DNA of 64,000 nt from Avibacterium volantium_A (GCF_049366555.1 NZ_JBMMGT010000005.1:1-64000); one strand, 5' to 3'; positions 44,448 through 54,130 are shown, counted from the first letter of the stretch. Translations and numbers: made by a program. The notes: generated by a model not told the origin, from the sequence alone.

Positions 44448-47021
44448 ATGAATATAGAAAAATTTACCACAAGATTTCAACAAGCTTTGAGCGAAGCACA
44501 GTCTTTAGCTTTAGGCAAAGATAACCAGTTTATCGAACCCGTGCATTTAATGGCGGCCTTGTTAAATCAAGAAGGCAGTTCCGTTGCACCGATTTTAACC
44601 GCAAGTGGCGTGAATGTTGCGATGTTACGCAATGAGCTTAATGCTGAACTCAACCGCTTACCGCAGGTTTCAGGTAACGGTGGTGATGTGCAGATTTCAC
44701 GCAACTTGGTGAATTTATTAAATTTATGCGACAAGCTCGCACAGCAAAAACAAGATAAATATATTTCATCAGAACTCTTTTTATTAGCCGCATTAGAAGA
44801 AAAAGGCAGCCTAAGCGAAATATTACGCAAGTGCGGTGCAAAAAAAGAGAATTTACAACAAGCAATAAACCAAATTCGAGGAGGTCAGTCAGTGAACGAC
44901 CAAAATGCAGAAGAAAGCCGTCAGGCATTAGAAAAATACACCATTGATTTAACTGCGCGTGCAGAAAGTGGCAAGTTAGATCCTGTGATTGGACGTGACG
45001 AAGAAATTCGCCGTACTATTCAAGTGTTACAACGCCGTAGTAAAAATAATCCAGTATTAATTGGTGAGCCAGGTGTTGGTAAAACCGCCATTGTAGAGGG
45101 CTTGGCACAACGTATTGTAAATGGTGAAGTGCCAGAGGGATTAAAAAATAAACGCGTGCTTTCCCTTGATATGGGGGCATTAATTGCGGGTGCAAAATAC
45201 CGTGGTGAGTTTGAAGAACGTTTAAAAGCGGTTCTCAATGAAATTGCTAAGGAAGAAGGGCGTATTATTCTGTTCATTGATGAAATTCACACAATGGTTG
45301 GTGCAGGTAAAACTGACGGGGCAATGGACGCGGGTAACTTATTAAAACCGTCATTGGCGCGTGGAGAGCTACACTGTGTGGGCGCCACCACCCTTGATGA
45401 ATATCGTCAATATATTGAAAAAGATGCCGCACTTGAGCGCCGTTTCCAAAAAGTGTTTGTGGACGAGCCAAGTGTTGAGGATACCATCGCGATCTTGCGT
45501 GGCTTAAAAGAGCGTTATGAAATTCACCATCACGTTCAAATTACAGACCCAGCAATCGTGGCGGCAGCAACCCTTTCGCATCGTTATATTTCCGATCGTC
45601 AGTTGCCAGATAAAGCCATTGATTTAATTGACGAAGCAGCATCAAGTATTCGTATGGAAATTGACTCAAAACCTGAGCCGTTAGATCGCCTTGATCGCCG
45701 TATTATCCAATTAAAATTGGAACAACAAGCGTTACAAAAAGAAGACGATAACGCCAGCCGCAAACGCTTAGAAATGCTTGAAAAAGAATTAGCTGAAAAA
45801 GAGCGTGAATATGCGGAATTAGAAGAAGTGTGGAAAAGCGAAAAAGCAGCGCTTTCTGGCACGCAACACATTAAAGCGGAATTGGAAAATGCCAAAACCC
45901 AAATGGAACAAGCACGCCGCGTGGGTGATTTAAACAAAATGTCCGAACTGCAATACGGTCGCATTCCAGAGCTTGAAAAACAACTGGCTCAAGCAGAAAG
46001 TGCGGAAAACAAAGAAATGCACTTGCTTCGTTATCGTGTTACTGATGAAGAAATCGCCGAAGTGCTTTCCCGTGCCACAGGCATTCCTGTATCCAAAATG
46101 ATGGAGGGGGAAAAAGAGAAACTCTTGCGTATGGAAAAAGAATTGCACAAACGTGTGGTTGGACAAAATGAAGCGGTGGAAGCAGTAGCGAACGCCATTC
46201 GCCGTAGCCGTGCGGGATTATCCGATCCAAATCGCCCAATTGGTTCATTCTTGTTCTTAGGGCCAACTGGGGTGGGTAAAACCGAATTGTGTAAAACCTT
46301 AGCGAAATTCTTATTTGATGACGAAACCGCGATGGTACGTATTGATATGTCAGAATTTATGGAAAAACATAGCGTTTCTCGCTTAGTGGGTGCCCCACCG
46401 GGATATGTAGGCTATGAAGAAGGGGGCTACTTAACCGAAGCTGTTCGCCGCCGCCCATATTCTGTGGTGTTATTGGACGAAGTTGAAAAAGCACACGCCG
46501 ATGTCTTCAACATTTTATTACAAGTGCTTGATGACGGACGCTTAACAGATGGGCAAGGTCGCACGGTAGATTTCCGTAACACCGTAGTGATTATGACCTC
46601 AAATCTCGGTTCAGATTTAATCCAAACGAACCGTGATTTAGATTACAGTGCGATGAAAGAATTGGTGATGTCGGTAGTGAGCCAGCATTTCCGCCCAGAG
46701 TTCATCAACCGTATTGATGAAACCGTGGTGTTCCACCCATTGGATAAAGAAAACATTCGCACCATTGCGAAAATCCAATTACAACGTTTAGAAAAACGTA
46801 TGGAAACGCACGGCTATCACCTAGAATTTACTGACGCAGCGTTAGATTTCATCGGTGAAATCGGGTATGACCCAATTTATGGAGCAAGACCACTTAAACG
46901 GGCAATCCAACAAGAAGTGGAAAACCCATTGGCACAAAAAATTCTCTCAGGAGAATTATTGCCGGGCAGCCCAATTACCATTGATTATGTAGATGGAAAC
47001 ATTATTACGCGTCAATCGTAA
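44448..47021 (+). CDS. clpB: ATP-dependent chaperone ClpB
   Basis: ClpB is the hexameric disaggregase that works with DnaK. The 857-residue protein has the N-terminal repeat domain (1-145), NBD1 with Walker A GEPGVGKT near 206, the long coiled-coil middle domain (about 410-525) and NBD2 with GPTGVGKTE near 605. An internal GTG at codon 149 has its own strong ribosome site. Heat-shock promoter upstream and a terminator downstream make it a single-gene unit. Confidence 0.97.
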   Translation: MNIEKFTTRFQQALSEAQSLALGKDNQFIEPVHLMAALLNQEGSSVAPILTASGVNVAMLRNELNAELNRLPQVSGNGGDVQISRNLVNLLNLCDKLAQQKQDKYISSELFLLAALEEKGSLSEILRKCGAKKENLQQAINQIRGGQSVNDQNAEESRQALEKYTIDLTARAESGKLDPVIGRDEEIRRTIQVLQRRSKNNPVLIGEPGVGKTAIVEGLAQRIVNGEVPEGLKNKRVLSLDMGALIAGAKYRGEFEERLKAVLNEIAKEEGRIILFIDEIHTMVGAGKTDGAMDAGNLLKPSLARGELHCVGATTLDEYRQYIEKDAALERRFQKVFVDEPSVEDTIAILRGLKERYEIHHHVQITDPAIVAAATLSHRYISDRQLPDKAIDLIDEAASSIRMEIDSKPEPLDRLDRRIIQLKLEQQALQKEDDNASRKRLEMLEKELAEKEREYAELEEVWKSEKAALSGTQHIKAELENAKTQMEQARRVGDLNKMSELQYGRIPELEKQLAQAESAENKEMHLLRYRVTDEEIAEVLSRATGIPVSKMMEGEKEKLLRMEKELHKRVVGQNEAVEAVANAIRRSRAGLSDPNRPIGSFLFLGPTGVGKTELCKTLAKFLFDDETAMVRIDMSEFMEKHSVSRLVGAPPGYVGYEEGGYLTEAVRRRPYSVVLLDEVEKAHADVFNILLQVLDDGRLTDGQGRTVDFRNTVVIMTSNLGSDLIQTNRDLDYSAMKELVMSVVSQHFRPEFINRIDETVVFHPLDKENIRTIAKIQLQRLEKRMETHGYHLEFTDAALDFIGEIGYDPIYGARPLKRAIQQEVENPLAQKILSGELLPGSPITIDYVDGNIITRQS
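44878..44894 (+). promoter_or_regulatory. internal ribosome site and GTG start for short ClpB
   Basis: GAGGAGGT (44878-44885) is followed six bases later by GTG (44892-44894), in frame at codon 149. E. coli ClpB has an internal start at the equivalent valine, giving a form without the N-terminal domain; the same arrangement is visible here. Confidence 0.7.
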
Positions 47022-47060
47022 TTCTTCCCAAAAAAAACACCGCACTTTTGCGGTAAGCCA

Positions 47061-47087
47061 AAGCCTCGCGAAAGCGGGGCTTTTTGT
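47061..47087 (+). terminator. intrinsic terminator after clpB
   Basis: AAGCCTCGC (47061-47069) pairs with GCGGGGCTT (47074-47082) over a GAAA-type loop, followed by a T run. Confidence 0.8.
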
Positions 47088-47165
47088 TTGTCAAAGGGCG
47101 GTGCTTTTCGTCATTCCCAGATTAAGCTATAATGCGGAAAGTTTTTATTAGCAAAGGAATTTATT

Positions 47166-48023
47166 ATGCAAAATCCAAAAGATGATGTGCTTTATGCCCC
47201 TGTTGAGTGGGTGGATCACAGTGAAGGTTATAGCGATATTCTTTATCACAAATCCACCGACGGCATTGCCAAAATCACCATTAACCGCCCCGAAGTGCGT
47301 AACGCTTTCCGTCCGCAGACGGTGAAAGAAATGATCCACGCGTTTTCAGATGCACGTTTTGATGAAAATGTGGGGGTGATCGTGCTAACAGGACAAGGGG
47401 AAAAAGCGTTCTGTTCAGGCGGCGATCAAAAAGTGCGTGGCGATTACGGCGGTTACAAAGATGACGCGGGCGTGCATCACCTCAACGTGTTGGATTTTCA
47501 GCGTAATATTCGTAGCTGCCCGAAACCTGTGGTGGCAATGGTGGCAGGCTACGCGATCGGCGGCGGCCACGTTTTACATATGCTTTGCGATCTCACCATT
47601 GCAGCGGACAATGCCATTTTCGGTCAAACCGGCCCGAAAGTAGGATCATTCGATGGCGGTTGGGGGGCAAGCTATATGGCACGCATTGTAGGGCAGAAAA
47701 AAGCCCGTGAAATCTGGTTCTTATGCCGTCAATACAACGCCCAAGAAGCCTTAGAGATGGGCTTAGTGAACACCGTTGTGCCTTACGCAGAGTTAGAAAA
47801 AGAAACTGTGCGTTGGTGTCGTGAAATGTTGCGTAACAGCCCAATCGCCCTGCGTTGCTTGAAAGCTGCCTTAAACGCCGATTGCGACGGACAAGCAGGC
47901 TTACAAGAACTAGCTGGCAACGCCACAATGCTGTTCTATATGACTGAAGAGGGGCAAGAGGGTCGCAACGCCTTCAACGAAAAACGTGCCCCAGATTTCG
48001 CGAAGTTTAAGCGTAACCCATAA
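47166..48023 (+). CDS. menB: 1,4-dihydroxy-2-naphthoyl-CoA synthase
   Basis: MenB closes the naphthoate ring in menaquinone synthesis. The 285-residue crotonase-fold enzyme shows NRPEVRNAFRP near 40-50, FCSGGDQKVRGDYGGY, the oxyanion-hole GYAIGGGHVLHM near 130 and QTGPKVGSFDGGWGASYMAR near 156-175. A small membrane protein gene and menC follow. Confidence 0.96.
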   Translation: MQNPKDDVLYAPVEWVDHSEGYSDILYHKSTDGIAKITINRPEVRNAFRPQTVKEMIHAFSDARFDENVGVIVLTGQGEKAFCSGGDQKVRGDYGGYKDDAGVHHLNVLDFQRNIRSCPKPVVAMVAGYAIGGGHVLHMLCDLTIAADNAIFGQTGPKVGSFDGGWGASYMARIVGQKKAREIWFLCRQYNAQEALEMGLVNTVVPYAELEKETVRWCREMLRNSPIALRCLKAALNADCDGQAGLQELAGNATMLFYMTEEGQEGRNAFNEKRAPDFAKFKRNP

Positions 48024-48026
48024 GCA

Positions 48027-48068
48027 AAAGTGCGGTCAAAAAATCACAGTGTTTTTTGACCGCACTTT
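48027..48068. terminator. paired uptake sequences, 17-bp perfect stem
   Basis: AAAGTGCGGTCAAAAAA (48027-48043) and its exact inverse (48052-48068) surround an eight-base loop. It follows menB and can terminate in either direction; the next gene starts 11 bases on. Confidence 0.75.
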
Positions 48069-48078
48069 GGTTTTAATT

Positions 48079-48552
48079 ATGACTATGCAAACTATTTCAC
48101 TTAAAAAACTCACAGTATTTTGGACGGGAGTGGTTGGTCTGAATGCGGCGTTGTGCTTTTTCTTTGGGCTATTGGTGGCGAGTGATGTGATGTCTGTACT
48201 CGGAATGGTAGTGGGGGTGTTGTGCTTTATCGCCTTTTACACCTTTTTAGATTATCAATTACTCCGTCGCAATCAATTACAATGGCACAAGGCATTGCGT
48301 CAAAGCAGTTGGCTGAAAGCCCTGTTGCAAGGTACGGTGTTTTTCCATTTTTCCATTGAATTTATGTGTGGCTTCCTTGCCTTAGCCGTGCTGGAAGGCT
48401 TTTTCAAAGGGCTGATTCCCCCCTTTTGGCATAGTTTATTTGCGACACTCATCACGGGCTTGCTGCTTTCTTTAATCCTTTTACTCATCAGCGTTCTGCT
48501 GATTATCGTTAAAAAATTTACCTGTAAGACCCACATTCAAGGAGAAAAATAA
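48079..48552 (+). CDS. four-helix membrane protein between menB and menC
   Basis: The 157-residue product has four hydrophobic helices (about 12-32, 38-58, 88-110, 118-145) and a basic C-terminus. I do not recognise a family. The frame is open upstream through the uptake hairpin, but ATG at 48079 (or 48085) is the first start that avoids it. Its stop overlaps the menC ATG (TAATG), so translation is coupled to menC; a link to menaquinone synthesis is plausible from position only. Confidence 0.7.
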   Translation: MTMQTISLKKLTVFWTGVVGLNAALCFFFGLLVASDVMSVLGMVVGVLCFIAFYTFLDYQLLRRNQLQWHKALRQSSWLKALLQGTVFFHFSIEFMCGFLALAVLEGFFKGLIPPFWHSLFATLITGLLLSLILLLISVLLIIVKKFTCKTHIQGEK

Positions 48553-49544
48553 TGCGTTCTTATCAACTTTATCGTTATCAAATCCCAATGGATTCGCAAG
48601 TGGTGTTACGCAATCGCTTTTTGAAATTGCGTGAGGGGTTGTTGGTGCAAATTCGTTGTGGCGAACACGAGGGTTGGGGGGAAATTGCCCCACTGCCTGA
48701 ATTTAGCCAAGAAACCTTGGAACAAGCGCAAGAGCAGGCGATCCAATGGTTGAAAGATTGGGACGTAGCACGCAGCGAAAATCGAAAATTGTCCTTGGAC
48801 GGATTGTATCCTTCGGTGGCGTTTGGGCTAAGTTGTGTCTTGGCAGAAATGAAAGGCGAATTGCCGGAGCAAGGGAATTACCGCACTGCGCCTCTTTGCT
48901 ATGGCGATCCTGATGAGCTTTATGCAGAGCTAGATCAGCTCGAAGGGGAAAAAGTAGCGAAAATCAAAGTAGGCTTATACGAAGCCAATCGTGATGGCTT
49001 AATTGCTGATATGTTTTTGGAAGCCATTCCTGATCTTAAATTACGTTTAGATGCGAACCGAGCTTGGACGCCTGCGAAAGCGCAGCTGTTTGCCAAATAT
49101 ATTAAGCCTGAACATCGTGGGCGTATTCAATTTTTGGAAGAGCCTTGCAAAACCCCTGAAGAAAGCCGTCAGTTCGCCGCTGAAACAGGCATTGCTATCG
49201 CGTGGGACGAAAGCGTGCGCGAGCCAAATTTTCAAGTGAAAAAAGAACCGCACTTAGCCGCAATTATTATTAAACCGACTCTAGTGGGCAGCCTTGCGCG
49301 TTGTGTTGAACTGATTGAACAGGCCCATCAACAAGGCATTATGGCGGTGATCAGCTCATCTTTAGAAAGTAGCTTTGGTTTAACCCAACTGGCTCGCATT
49401 GCGCAGCGTTACACACCAGATACCACGCCGGGCTTGGATACGCTAGATCTTATGCAATATCAGCTTATTCGCCCGTGGCAAGGTTCAACGTTACCATTAT
49501 TGGAACTGAACAGCGAAAATATCGTCAAAGTGAATATGGATTAA
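48552..49544 (+). CDS. menC: o-succinylbenzoate synthase
   Basis: MenC is the enolase-superfamily dehydratase of menaquinone synthesis. The 330-residue protein has the general-base lysine in KIKVG near 139, metal ligands in LRLDANRAW, QFLEEP and WDESV, and a second lysine in IIKPTL near 238. It is coupled to the preceding membrane protein gene. Other men genes are not in view. Confidence 0.92.
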   Translation: MRSYQLYRYQIPMDSQVVLRNRFLKLREGLLVQIRCGEHEGWGEIAPLPEFSQETLEQAQEQAIQWLKDWDVARSENRKLSLDGLYPSVAFGLSCVLAEMKGELPEQGNYRTAPLCYGDPDELYAELDQLEGEKVAKIKVGLYEANRDGLIADMFLEAIPDLKLRLDANRAWTPAKAQLFAKYIKPEHRGRIQFLEEPCKTPEESRQFAAETGIAIAWDESVREPNFQVKKEPHLAAIIIKPTLVGSLARCVELIEQAHQQGIMAVISSSLESSFGLTQLARIAQRYTPDTTPGLDTLDLMQYQLIRPWQGSTLPLLELNSENIVKVNMD

Positions 49545-49633
49545 AATTTGCATTGGTTCGACCAGCCATAAGGCAACGGCAATTTTTAGAAAAATCGTTA
49601 TAATGCAAAAAGTTAAAGGGAAAAGGATTAATT

Positions 49634-50086
49634 ATGTCAGCATCTGCACGAATTTTGTTACTTAATGGCCCGAATTTAAATATGCTCGGCAAACGTGAGC
49701 CAAAGCATTACGGCACGTTGTCTTTAAGTGCCATTGAGCAACGAATGCAACAGCTTGCAAATGAACATCAAATTGAACTCACTTGCTTCCAAGCGAACAG
49801 TGAAGAAAAATTGATCGAGAAAATTCATCAAAGTTTTCAACAGGTGGATTTTATTATTATTAATCCCGCGGCTTATACGCACACCAGTGTTGCGCTGCGT
49901 GATGCTTTGCTGGCTGTCGCTATTCCTTTTGTGGAAGTGCATTTGTCTAATGTGCATAAACGTGAGCCGTTCCGTCATCATTCTTATTTTAGTGATGTGG
50001 CAGAAGGCGTGATTTGCGGATTAGGTGCGCAAGGCTATGAATTTGCTTTCCATTATGCGCGACAATATTTAGAAAATAAGGCATAA
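49634..50086 (+). CDS. aroQ: type II 3-dehydroquinate dehydratase
   Basis: AroQ makes 3-dehydroshikimate in the shikimate pathway. The 150-residue protein has the N-terminal LLNGPNLNMLGKREP with the flexible catalytic loop (Y26 region, HYGTLSL), NPAAYTHTSVALRDAL near 77-92 and VHLSNVHKREPFRHHS near 101-116. It precedes accB-accC, an order conserved in H. influenzae and E. coli. Confidence 0.96.
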   Translation: MSASARILLLNGPNLNMLGKREPKHYGTLSLSAIEQRMQQLANEHQIELTCFQANSEEKLIEKIHQSFQQVDFIIINPAAYTHTSVALRDALLAVAIPFVEVHLSNVHKREPFRHHSYFSDVAEGVICGLGAQGYEFAFHYARQYLENKA

Positions 50087-50177
50087 TTTGCCGAAAATTT
50101 CGCGAAATTGACAGAATTTTGTCGCAAAAAGGATTGTTTTCAGGTAATCTTTGCCACGGAAATTTAAGTTTAAAAAC

Positions 50178-50210
50178 CACCGCACTTTGTGTTAGCCATA
50201 AAGTGCGGTG
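50178..50210. terminator. paired uptake sequences between aroQ and accB
   Basis: CACCGCACTTT (50178-50188) and AAAGTGCGGTG (50200-50210) are inverted cores around an 11-base loop, ahead of the accB ribosome site. It can form a hairpin in the accB leader, so it could end aroQ transcripts or affect accB. Confidence 0.6.
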
Positions 50211-50238
50211 AAAAATATTCACATTTTAGGAAAAAACT

Positions 50239-50700
50239 ATGGATATTCGTAAAATTAAAAAACTCATCGAATTAGTTGAAGAATCAGGCATTATGGAGCT
50301 TGAAATTTCTGAAGGCGAGGAATCTGTTCGCATTAATCGTGGTTCACCTTCAGCCACTGCGGTGCAATATACCGTACCAAGTGTTGCCCCTGTTTCACAG
50401 CCTACAACCCCAGCAGTTACACAACCAACCCCAGTAGCAGAAGTGCCAGCGGTTACGGAAGTATCAGGTCATCAAGTGCGTTCACCAATGGTGGGAACGT
50501 TCTATCGCAGCCCAAGCCCAGATGCCAAACCATTTGTTGAAGTGGGACAGACCGTGAAAGTGGGCGATGCCCTTTGTATTGTTGAAGCAATGAAAATGAT
50601 GAACCGCATTGAAGCTGACAAAGCAGGTGTGGTAAAAGCGATCTTAATTAATGACGGTGAACCGGTTGAGTTTGACGAACCGTTAATCGTTATCGAATAA
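50239..50700 (+). CDS. accB: biotin carboxyl carrier protein of acetyl-CoA carboxylase
   Basis: AccB carries the biotin used in malonyl-CoA formation. The 153-residue protein has a structured N-terminus, a proline/threonine/valine-rich linker (about 45-75) and the biotinyl domain with K119 in CIVEAMKMMN. It is followed by accC after 58 bases. Confidence 0.96.
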   Translation: MDIRKIKKLIELVEESGIMELEISEGEESVRINRGSPSATAVQYTVPSVAPVSQPTTPAVTQPTPVAEVPAVTEVSGHQVRSPMVGTFYRSPSPDAKPFVEVGQTVKVGDALCIVEAMKMMNRIEADKAGVVKAILINDGEPVEFDEPLIVIE

Positions 50701-50758
50701 TTCATTTCTATCTAGGTAGGGCAAACGCCCTATCTTACTATTCTAAGAGATCATTCCT

Positions 50759-52105
50759 ATGTTAGAAAAAGTTGTAATTGCGAATCGTGGAGAAATTGCG
50801 TTACGCATTTTGCGTGCCTGTAAAGAGCTTGGCATCAAAACTGTGGCGGTGCATTCCACCGCTGATCGCGATCTCAAACACGTTTTATTGGCAGATCAAA
50901 CCGTGTGTATTGGGCCAGCCCCTTCGACTAAAAGTTATTTGAATATCCCTGCGATTATTGCTGCGGCAGAAGTGACAGGCGCGGACGCAATTCACCCAGG
51001 TTATGGCTTTTTGTCTGAAAATGCTGATTTTGCCGAGCAAGTGGAACGCTCAGGCTTCACCTTTATTGGCCCTACTGCGGACGTAATCCGTTTAATGGGG
51101 GATAAAGTGTCTGCCATTAACGCAATGAAAAAAGCCGGCGTGCCTTGTGTACCGGGTTCTGATGGCCCTGTTGGCAGCGATATGAAGAAAAACAAAGAAA
51201 TCGCTAAACGCATTGGGTATCCTGTGATCATCAAAGCCTCTGGCGGCGGCGGTGGTCGTGGTATGCGCGTGGTGCGTGATGAAAATTCTTTAGAAGAATC
51301 CATCGCGATGACCAAAGCGGAAGCTAAAGCAGCATTTAACAACGATATGGTTTATATGGAAAAATATTTAGAAAATCCACGCCATATTGAAATCCAAGTG
51401 TTAGCAGATACGCACGGCAATGCGGTTTATTTAGCAGAGCGTGATTGTTCAATGCAGCGCCGTCATCAAAAAGTGGTGGAAGAAGCGCCAGCACCAGGTA
51501 TTACCGAAGAAATGCGCCGTGATATTGGTTCACGCTGTGCTAAAGCCTGTGTGGAAATTGGCTATCGTGGTGCGGGGACATTTGAATTCTTATATGAAAA
51601 CGGTGAGTTTTACTTCATCGAAATGAACACCCGTATTCAAGTAGAACACCCTGTAACTGAGATGATTACCGGCGTGGATTTGGTGAAAGAGCAATTATTA
51701 ATCGCTTCAGGCCTACCGCTTTCTATCAAACAAGAAGACATTAAAGTGCGCGGCCACGCCATTGAATGTCGTATCAATGCGGAAGATCCGAAGAGCTTCT
51801 TACCTTCACCAGGTAAAATCGAACATTTACACGCACCGGGTGGTCTAGGAGTGCGTTGGGATTCGCATATTTACACAGGATACAGCGTGCCACCGCATTA
51901 TGATTCAATGATTGCCAAATTAATCACCTATGGGGATACCCGTGAAGTGGCCATTCGCCGTATGCAAAATGCCTTGGCAGAAACCATTATCAGCGGAATT
52001 AAAACCAATATTCCATTGCACGAATTGATCCTATCCGATGAAAACTTCCAAAACGGTGGCACAAATATCCACTATTTGGAGAAGAAATTAGGAATGCACG
52101 ATTAA
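50759..52105 (+). CDS. accC: biotin carboxylase of acetyl-CoA carboxylase
   Basis: AccC carboxylates the biotin on AccB using ATP and bicarbonate. The 448-residue ATP-grasp enzyme shows IANRGEIALRILRA, the glycine-rich loop ASGGGGGRGMR near 162-172, and EMNTRIQVEHPVTE near 288-301. It forms the accBC operon. Confidence 0.97.
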   Translation: MLEKVVIANRGEIALRILRACKELGIKTVAVHSTADRDLKHVLLADQTVCIGPAPSTKSYLNIPAIIAAAEVTGADAIHPGYGFLSENADFAEQVERSGFTFIGPTADVIRLMGDKVSAINAMKKAGVPCVPGSDGPVGSDMKKNKEIAKRIGYPVIIKASGGGGGRGMRVVRDENSLEESIAMTKAEAKAAFNNDMVYMEKYLENPRHIEIQVLADTHGNAVYLAERDCSMQRRHQKVVEEAPAPGITEEMRRDIGSRCAKACVEIGYRGAGTFEFLYENGEFYFIEMNTRIQVEHPVTEMITGVDLVKEQLLIASGLPLSIKQEDIKVRGHAIECRINAEDPKSFLPSPGKIEHLHAPGGLGVRWDSHIYTGYSVPPHYDSMIAKLITYGDTREVAIRRMQNALAETIISGIKTNIPLHELILSDENFQNGGTNIHYLEKKLGMHD

Positions 52106-52323
52106 TTGCATTATTTGATCGAAAGGCGTTTTAGATAACGCCTTTTTTATTGCGGCATTTTTTCTTTATTTTGTATAAAAGAGCGGTGCAAAATTGTGAA
52201 ATTATTTTCGCAAGAAATATTCCTAGCAATCTCTTTTTTTGCTCAAAAGCAATAACGATTAACCGACAATTTTCAACATATTTAAGGTGATTTTTGTCGA
52301 TATATTTTGCTAAGATTAGACGC

Positions 52324-52345
52324 GGGCGAACAACTAGGTTCGCCC
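52324..52345. repeat. dispersed GGGCGAAC hairpin repeat, copy 2
   Basis: GGGCGAAC (52324-52331) and GTTCGCCC (52338-52345), the same palindrome and near-identical loop as at 21352. It lies between accC and yhdT. Confidence 0.6.
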
Positions 52346-52395
52346 TCGATTTTGCTAGCAATAAAGGTGAAAAATACAGGAGTGCAACTCACACT

Positions 52396-52668
52396 ATGAA
52401 ACAACATTCTCGTTATCAGCAAGCGACAAAAGAAGCGCGTTGGGCATTTGGCTTGACCTTGCTTTATGTGCTGGGCTGGTGTTTATGTGCTTATTTGCCA
52501 AAAGGGCAGCAAGGGCCTTTGGGCTTTCCGCTTTGGTTTGAGCTAGTCTGTATTTATTTGCCCGTGCTATTTATTGTGGTGGCTTATTGGGTGGTAAAAA
52601 TCGTCTATCAAGAGATTGATTTAGAAAATATTGAGCCAGAAAACAAGGACACTGAACAAGGACGTTAA
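52396..52668 (+). CDS. yhdT: YhdT/DUF997 membrane protein
   Basis: This 90-residue protein has two hydrophobic helices (about 17-34 and 48-71) and an acidic tail. It is the DUF997 protein that precedes panF in E. coli and relatives, with no established function. The frame is open 34 codons upstream, but MKQHSRYQQATKEARWAFG is the family start. Seventeen bases separate it from panF. Confidence 0.82.
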   Translation: MKQHSRYQQATKEARWAFGLTLLYVLGWCLCAYLPKGQQGPLGFPLWFELVCIYLPVLFIVVAYWVVKIVYQEIDLENIEPENKDTEQGR

Positions 52669-52685
52669 ATAAGGATATTGGAACA

Positions 52686-54113
52686 ATGAATCTTGGCATT
52701 ATTTTCCCCCTAGTGATTTACCTTGCCTTTGTGTTTGGCGCGGCGATTTATGCTTATACAAAACGTTCCAAAGGGGATTTTTTAACAGAATATTATGTGG
52801 GTAACCGCTCAATGACCGGCTTTGTGCTAGCGATGACCACTGCTTCCACCTATGCCAGTGCTAGCTCTTTTGTGGGCGGCCCGGGTGCGGCGTATAAATT
52901 TGGCTTAGGCTGGGTGTTGCTTGCAATGATTCAAGTGCCTGCGGTATGGCTGGCATTAGGCGCGCTTGGGAAAAAGTTCGCCTTGCTCTCGCGTGAAAGT
53001 AAAGCCTTAACGATCAATGACTTATTGCTTTATCGTTACAAAAATAAATATTTGGTTTGGATTTCTTGTATCGCCTTGCTCATCGCCTTTTTTGCCGCAA
53101 TGACGGTGCAATTTATCGGTGGTGCGCGCTTGTTAGAAACTACCATTGGCATTAGCTATACCAATGCGCTACTGATTTTTGCCGTTACCGTGGGGCTTTA
53201 CACCTTTATTGGCGGATTTCGTGCCGTGGTGCTAACCGATACCATTCAAGGAACGGTGATGATTCTTGGCACGATCATTTTGCTCGGCGCGACCATTTAT
53301 GCTGCAGGCGGAGTAGAAAGTGCGGTGCAAAAACTTAACGAAATTGATCCGCACTTAACTAGCCCTTATGGGCCAAACGATATGCTTGGCTTTCAATTTA
53401 TGGCTTCATTCTGGGTTTTGGTGTGCTTTGGCGTGGTGGGGCTGCCTCATACCGCAGTGCGTTGTATGGCGTTTAAAGATAGCAAAGCCTTGCATAATGG
53501 TATGCTGATCGGCACGGTGGTGCTGTCCCTCGTAATGCTGGGAATGCACCTTTCAGGGGCGTTAGGCAGAGCCATTTTACCCGCTTTAGATGTGCCAGAT
53601 CAGGTGATCCCAACCTTAATGTTGCAAGTGCTACCGCCGATTGTGGCAGGGATTTTCCTTGCTGCGCCAATGTCTGCCATTATGTCCACCATTGACGCGC
53701 AACTGATTCAATCATCATCAATTTTTGTGAAGGATTTATATCTCAGCGCCAAGCCAGCAATGGCACAAAATCAGAAAAAAATTAGCTGGATTTCTTCAAT
53801 AATCACGCTAATTTTGACCGCACTTTTGATCTTAGCTGCGTTAAATCCACCCCAAATGATCATCTGGCTCAACCTTTTCGCCTTTGGCGGATTGGAAGCG
53901 GCGTTTTTGTGGGTTATCGTGCTGGGGCTATATTGGCAAAAAGCTAATGCCGTTGGCGCAATTTGCTCAATGGTGGTAGGTTTGGGCAGCTATGTGGGCT
54001 TAACTGCTGCCAGTATTAAACTGTTTGATTTTCACGCCATTGTGCCGTCTTTATTGTTTGGCTTAATTGCCTTTTTGATTGGCAACAAATTTGGCGAAAA
54101 CGCAACAAAATAA
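52686..54113 (+). CDS. panF: sodium/pantothenate symporter
   Basis: PanF imports pantothenate with Na+. The 475-residue SSS-family carrier has about thirteen helices and typical segments such as EYYVGNRSMTGFVLAMTTAS near 31-50 (described in part) and IGGFRAVVLTDTIQG near 175. It follows yhdT and precedes prmA, as in H. influenzae and E. coli. Confidence 0.93.
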   Translation: MNLGIIFPLVIYLAFVFGAAIYAYTKRSKGDFLTEYYVGNRSMTGFVLAMTTASTYASASSFVGGPGAAYKFGLGWVLLAMIQVPAVWLALGALGKKFALLSRESKALTINDLLLYRYKNKYLVWISCIALLIAFFAAMTVQFIGGARLLETTIGISYTNALLIFAVTVGLYTFIGGFRAVVLTDTIQGTVMILGTIILLGATIYAAGGVESAVQKLNEIDPHLTSPYGPNDMLGFQFMASFWVLVCFGVVGLPHTAVRCMAFKDSKALHNGMLIGTVVLSLVMLGMHLSGALGRAILPALDVPDQVIPTLMLQVLPPIVAGIFLAAPMSAIMSTIDAQLIQSSSIFVKDLYLSAKPAMAQNQKKISWISSIITLILTALLILAALNPPQMIIWLNLFAFGGLEAAFLWVIVLGLYWQKANAVGAICSMVVGLGSYVGLTAASIKLFDFHAIVPSLLFGLIAFLIGNKFGENATK

Positions 54114-54130
54114 ATTAAGAAGGAAAAATT

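Noticed and set aside
47986..48078. Upstream extension of the membrane gene into menB
   Set aside because: The added residues would be read from the end of menB and the uptake hairpin and do not look coding; the ATG at 48079 is preferred.
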